64,000 nucleotides of DNA, taken from NCBI RefSeq assembly GCF_024753255.1, contig NZ_JANUHA010000007.1, positions 124,001 through 188,000 on the forward strand, in the 5' to 3' direction. A program made the position numbers and the translations under genes. This DNA is from Massilia agri. Its GTDB lineage: Bacteria; Pseudomonadota; Gammaproteobacteria; Burkholderiales; Burkholderiaceae_D. The notes under the pieces are model-generated. The model did no database searches. It was not told the origin of the DNA and saw nothing but the letters and a program-made list of their open reading frames with translations. Shown here one piece after another: positions 61,488-64,000 of this stretch. Numbering within the stretch: the stretch's first letter is position 1; each line of letters opens with the position of its first letter.

Positions 61488-62340
61488 GCTGCTCGACCTG
61501 AAGCTTCAATATGACACTCAGGGCTTCGTTCACCTGAAAAATCTCCTCCCGCGTGCGATAGTGGCACACGTCAGCGCCGCTTTCGATGCCGCCGCCAGGC
61601 GCGCGGGGCTCAACGCAGATGCGGAGCCTGCGCAGGGCAAGCGCTACGTCGATTTGCCCGCCATCCTCGACGCAGACCCGGTGTTCATCGAGTTGGCCGA
61701 CCTTCCCTCGCTGTTTCCCCTGTTGCGCGCGGTGGTCGGCGAAGACATCGCACTGAACCAAACCGCGGCGCGCCTGTTCTACCCAGGTCCCACATTTACC
61801 AGTCCTTTCCACTCGGACGTCGCCGACGTGGTAGGCGTAGATCCTTCGCATGCGCCGACTTTCCTCGCCAAGGTCCACTTCTACTTCGAGGATCTCAGCC
61901 CAGAACAGGGCTGTCTCGCCTTCATCCCGGGGAGTCAGCACTTTCCGCAGAAGCACGTCAATCCACACCGCGCCACGCTGGCCGGCTCGTCCGCAGTCGT
62001 TCGCGTCGTGCCGCGCGCGGGTGATGTCGTCTTGTTCAACACACATGTCCTACACATGGCGGAAGCAAACCGAACCAACAGAGTGCGCAAGTCGATCATT
62101 TATACCTATGGGCACTTCTGGATGAAGGCCTATCCCAGTGCCAGCCCGGCCGATCTTGCGCAGTTCAACACCAACCCACAGCGCCAGCAACTCTTCGGAG
62201 TACCACTAACCGGCGTGGCCCACTTCGCACGCCGCCTCGACCGGCTGGCGCCTCCAACCGCTGCGCAACGGCTGACGGCGGGTTGCGTACAAGTTGTGCA
62301 CCGGCTGCTGCCGCTGCATAGCCTGCCGCCGCGGGCCTGA
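61471..62340 (+). CDS. Phytanoyl-CoA dioxygenase family protein
   Basis: A 289-residue Fe(II)/2-oxoglutarate oxygenase. The facial triad is visible as TSPFHSDVADVVG (His-x-Asp) and DVVLFNTHVLHMAEANRTNR (distal His and the 2-oxoglutarate Arg). YFEDLSPEQGCLAFIPGSQH is also typical. It starts within the last 17 bases of the glycosyltransferase gene and so is translationally coupled to it. It may hydroxylate a sugar or lipid made by the partner; that is an inference. No signal peptide is visible. Confidence 0.87.
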   Translation: MYTADELLDLKLQYDTQGFVHLKNLLPRAIVAHVSAAFDAAARRAGLNADAEPAQGKRYVDLPAILDADPVFIELADLPSLFPLLRAVVGEDIALNQTAARLFYPGPTFTSPFHSDVADVVGVDPSHAPTFLAKVHFYFEDLSPEQGCLAFIPGSQHFPQKHVNPHRATLAGSSAVVRVVPRAGDVVLFNTHVLHMAEANRTNRVRKSIIYTYGHFWMKAYPSASPADLAQFNTNPQRQQLFGVPLTGVAHFARRLDRLAPPTAAQRLTAGCVQVVHRLLPLHSLPPRA

Positions 62341-62469
62341 CGACGCCACGGCCTGCGTAGCGACCGACCATGACGAATGGCACATGCGGCGGACGCGCCG
62401 CACGCCGACAATCCAGGTACACGCTGCATCTCGGTGACGCAGCGGACAACCTGAATCGGAAAGCCAACC

Positions 62470-63060
62470 ATGCTCAAACACGTCATCGCAAGCTCGCTTG
62501 CACTATCCGCCCTTGCAGTTCCTGCCGTCCACGCTGCTGAAAACGACACCTCCCCGCGCTTCTATGTTGGCGCAGCGACGGGCCAGTCGAAATCGACGCT
62601 GGAAAACAGCGCCGGTGAGCGTTTCAGCAGCAAGAATCATCCCCTACCCGTCAAACTCTACGGCGGCATCGACCTGAACGACTACTTCGCGGTGGAAGCC
62701 GGCTTCTCCGGAACGACCGGCAAGCATGAATTCGACAAGCGCCTGTACGGCACCGCCACCGAACCGCGCCTGCAAGCGCGGGCGCTTTACCTGGCTGCGA
62801 AAGGCACGGTGGCGGTGAGCGACAGGGTCGACCTGCACGCCAAGCTGGGCGTGGCGCACAGCCGCTTCGAGATATCAAACGCCGGCATTCACGACCGCAA
62901 GATCGACGGCACCAAGCCGATGTTCGGCATCGGCGCGGCGTACAAGTTCACCGAGCAGCTCGCGGGGACGCTCGAATTCGAGCATTACGGCACCGTACGC
63001 GAGGAGGGCTACAAGCTGCGCCGGCAGCAGCTGCAGGCCGGCCTGAAATTGAGCTTCTGA
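62470..63060 (+). CDS. Outer-membrane beta-barrel protein
   Basis: A 196-residue porin-like protein. A signal peptide (IASSLALSALAVPAVHAAEN) is followed by alternating hydrophobic strands (RFYVGAATGQSKSTLENS; VKLYGGIDLNDYFAVEAGFS; LAAKGTVAVSDRVDLHAKLG; RRQQLQAGLKLSF) and the C-terminal Phe used in barrel assembly. About eight strands fit the OmpA/OmpW-like small-barrel group. It has no peptidoglycan-binding domain. The function is unknown. It lies between the GT/dioxygenase pair and the kinase gene. Confidence 0.82.
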   Translation: MLKHVIASSLALSALAVPAVHAAENDTSPRFYVGAATGQSKSTLENSAGERFSSKNHPLPVKLYGGIDLNDYFAVEAGFSGTTGKHEFDKRLYGTATEPRLQARALYLAAKGTVAVSDRVDLHAKLGVAHSRFEISNAGIHDRKIDGTKPMFGIGAAYKFTEQLAGTLEFEHYGTVREEGYKLRRQQLQAGLKLSF

Positions 63061-63126
63061 TTGCCGTCGGCCGGGCCGCGCCCGGCCTTCCGCTAGAATG
63101 CGACACCCCCACGATCCGCGACGCCC

Positions 63127-64000
63127 ATGACGCACGAACCGACCGCCAGCAAACTGTCCGCCATCCCGCCCTGGATGTTCGCCGTCGCGGCAGCGCTGCT
63201 GTTCGGCGGGCTCGATGTCGCGGCGGCGCTCGGCGGTCGCATCTCCCTGCACAATCCGCTCGGCCTCCTGTCGGTTGCCATGACCGGCGACTGGCGCGGG
63301 AGCCTCGATCCGCGCGACGTGCCGCAAGCCGTCCAGCTCTTCGCGGCATGCAAGGCTGTGGGGTGCTGCGTGTTTGCGCTGGTATCAAGCATGGCCTGCC
63401 TGGCGAAGACGCTGGAGCGCCGCACCGTCCTGCTGGCGCTGCTGGTCGCCTGCGCGGTGGTGCTCGACTCGCTGCCGCTGCACGTGCTCGCCAGCGCCCA
63501 CCTGGGCATGCTGCTGCCCTGGCGCCGTGGCTTGTGGATGCTGGCGCTGCAATACCTGGCCGGTGTGGCCGTGGACACCCTGCTGGTACTGGACCTCGTC
63601 ACGCGCCTGAACCAGCCGCCGCGCTGGTCGCTGCTCGCCTACGTGTCGGCCGAGCGGCTGATCAAGGCGACCGGTTTCATCGCCGGCCGCCTGGTCCTGC
63701 GCGAGCACCGGATGCGGCAATCGCTCGCCACGGCGCACGCGCAGATGCTCGCCACCCAGTCGCTGCTGGCCGAGACGGTGCGCGGCGCCGAGCGCCTGCG
63801 CATCGCGCGCGACCTGCACGACGCCGTCGGCCACCACCTCACGGCGCTCAACCTGCACCTCGACCTGGCGCTGCGCCAGGCCAGGGACGCCACGCCGCCC
63901 GCCCTGCATACGGCGCGCGACGCCAGCGGCGCGCTGCTGGCGCAGGTGCGCAACGTCGTCTCCAGCACCCGGCAGGACCAGACCATCGACCTGGCCGAGG
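63127..64000 (+). CDS. Sensor histidine kinase (N-terminal and HisKA_3 part)
   Basis: This frame runs from ATG 63127 off the right edge, giving 291 residues. The N-terminal half has several hydrophobic segments (about 17-35, 75-110, 118-160), so it is a membrane sensor. A coiled-coil region (HRMRQSLATAHAQMLATQSL) leads to the dimerisation box RLRIARDLHDAVGHHLTALN, whose His is the phospho-acceptor of the HisKA_3 (NarL-type) class. The ATP-binding domain and the partner regulator lie outside the window. A TAGAAT box (63095-63100) upstream may be its promoter; a GC-rich hairpin (about 63069-63088) precedes it. Confidence 0.88.
   Translation, partial: MTHEPTASKLSAIPPWMFAVAAALLFGGLDVAAALGGRISLHNPLGLLSVAMTGDWRGSLDPRDVPQAVQLFAACKAVGCCVFALVSSMACLAKTLERRTVLLALLVACAVVLDSLPLHVLASAHLGMLLPWRRGLWMLALQYLAGVAVDTLLVLDLVTRLNQPPRWSLLAYVSAERLIKATGFIAGRLVLREHRMRQSLATAHAQMLATQSLLAETVRGAERLRIARDLHDAVGHHLTALNLHLDLALRQARDATPPALHTARDASGALLAQVRNVVSSTRQDQTIDLAE

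Overview
The window reads as a high-GC (about 65-70 %) betaproteobacterial chromosome, most likely an Oxalobacteraceae member of the Massilia/Telluria group. This placement is an inference from several features: the rplU-rpmA-obgE-proB order, a cysteine-nucleophile intracellular PHA depolymerase with a PHA granule-system protein, an RcnB-like protein, a TonB-receptor glycan locus and short GTAGGGTGG-type intergenic repeats. No phage, insertion sequence or CRISPR array is visible.

Region 1 (1-11,600) is housekeeping and stress: a CinA-like protein, an AlkD-like DNA glycosylase, an EI24/CysZ-like membrane protein, FKBP isomerase, acyl-CoA-binding protein, a PHA-granule protein, a thermolysin-like metallopeptidase coupled by an ATGA overlap to an emfourin-type inhibitor, FdxA ferredoxin next to a ferredoxin-NADP reductase, PhaZ, an RcnB-like protein, a soluble RnfB-like protein and Nth. 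Region 2 (11,600-18,310) holds a chemoreceptor, proB, a small membrane protein, obgE, rpmA and rplU on the minus strand, then a polyprenyl diphosphate synthase and tRNA-Pro(CGG) on the plus strand.

Region 3 (18,350-38,970, all minus) is a glycan-utilisation locus. It has a TonB-dependent receptor, a flavin-dependent halogenase homologue, a GH2 beta-mannosidase, a LacI regulator, an AGE-family (mannose isomerase-like) epimerase, a PfkB sugar kinase, a GH92 alpha-mannosidase, an FHS sugar transporter, a GH63/MGH1-like hydrolase, a GH31 alpha-glucosidase and a sodium/solute symporter. Together they suggest capture of mannose-rich, possibly glucose-capped glycans, release of mannose, isomerisation to fructose and phosphorylation. 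Candidate LacI-type operators lie around two promoters.

Region 4 (39,350-49,530, minus) is nitrate assimilation: nasT (ANTAR antiterminator), nasS (cytoplasmic nitrate sensor), then a sigma-54 promoter, a leader with two AACG hexaloop hairpins overlapping a terminator, a NarK/NasA-type transporter, nirB, nirD, an FAD reductase subunit and assimilatory nitrate reductase. The leader and the sensor pair explain each other.

Region 5 (49,530-64,000) contains a tiny transcript with a 36-codon ORF and a strong terminator, a DPP-like S9 peptidase, a RIFT-barrel exported protein, and a purine (urate) cluster: an M20 hydrolase, PuuD, a LysR regulator and a UraD-AllC fusion, with matching GCGTATA operators. 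It ends with a sigma-54-driven glycosyltransferase/phytanoyl-CoA dioxygenase pair, an outer-membrane beta-barrel protein and a truncated sensor histidine kinase.
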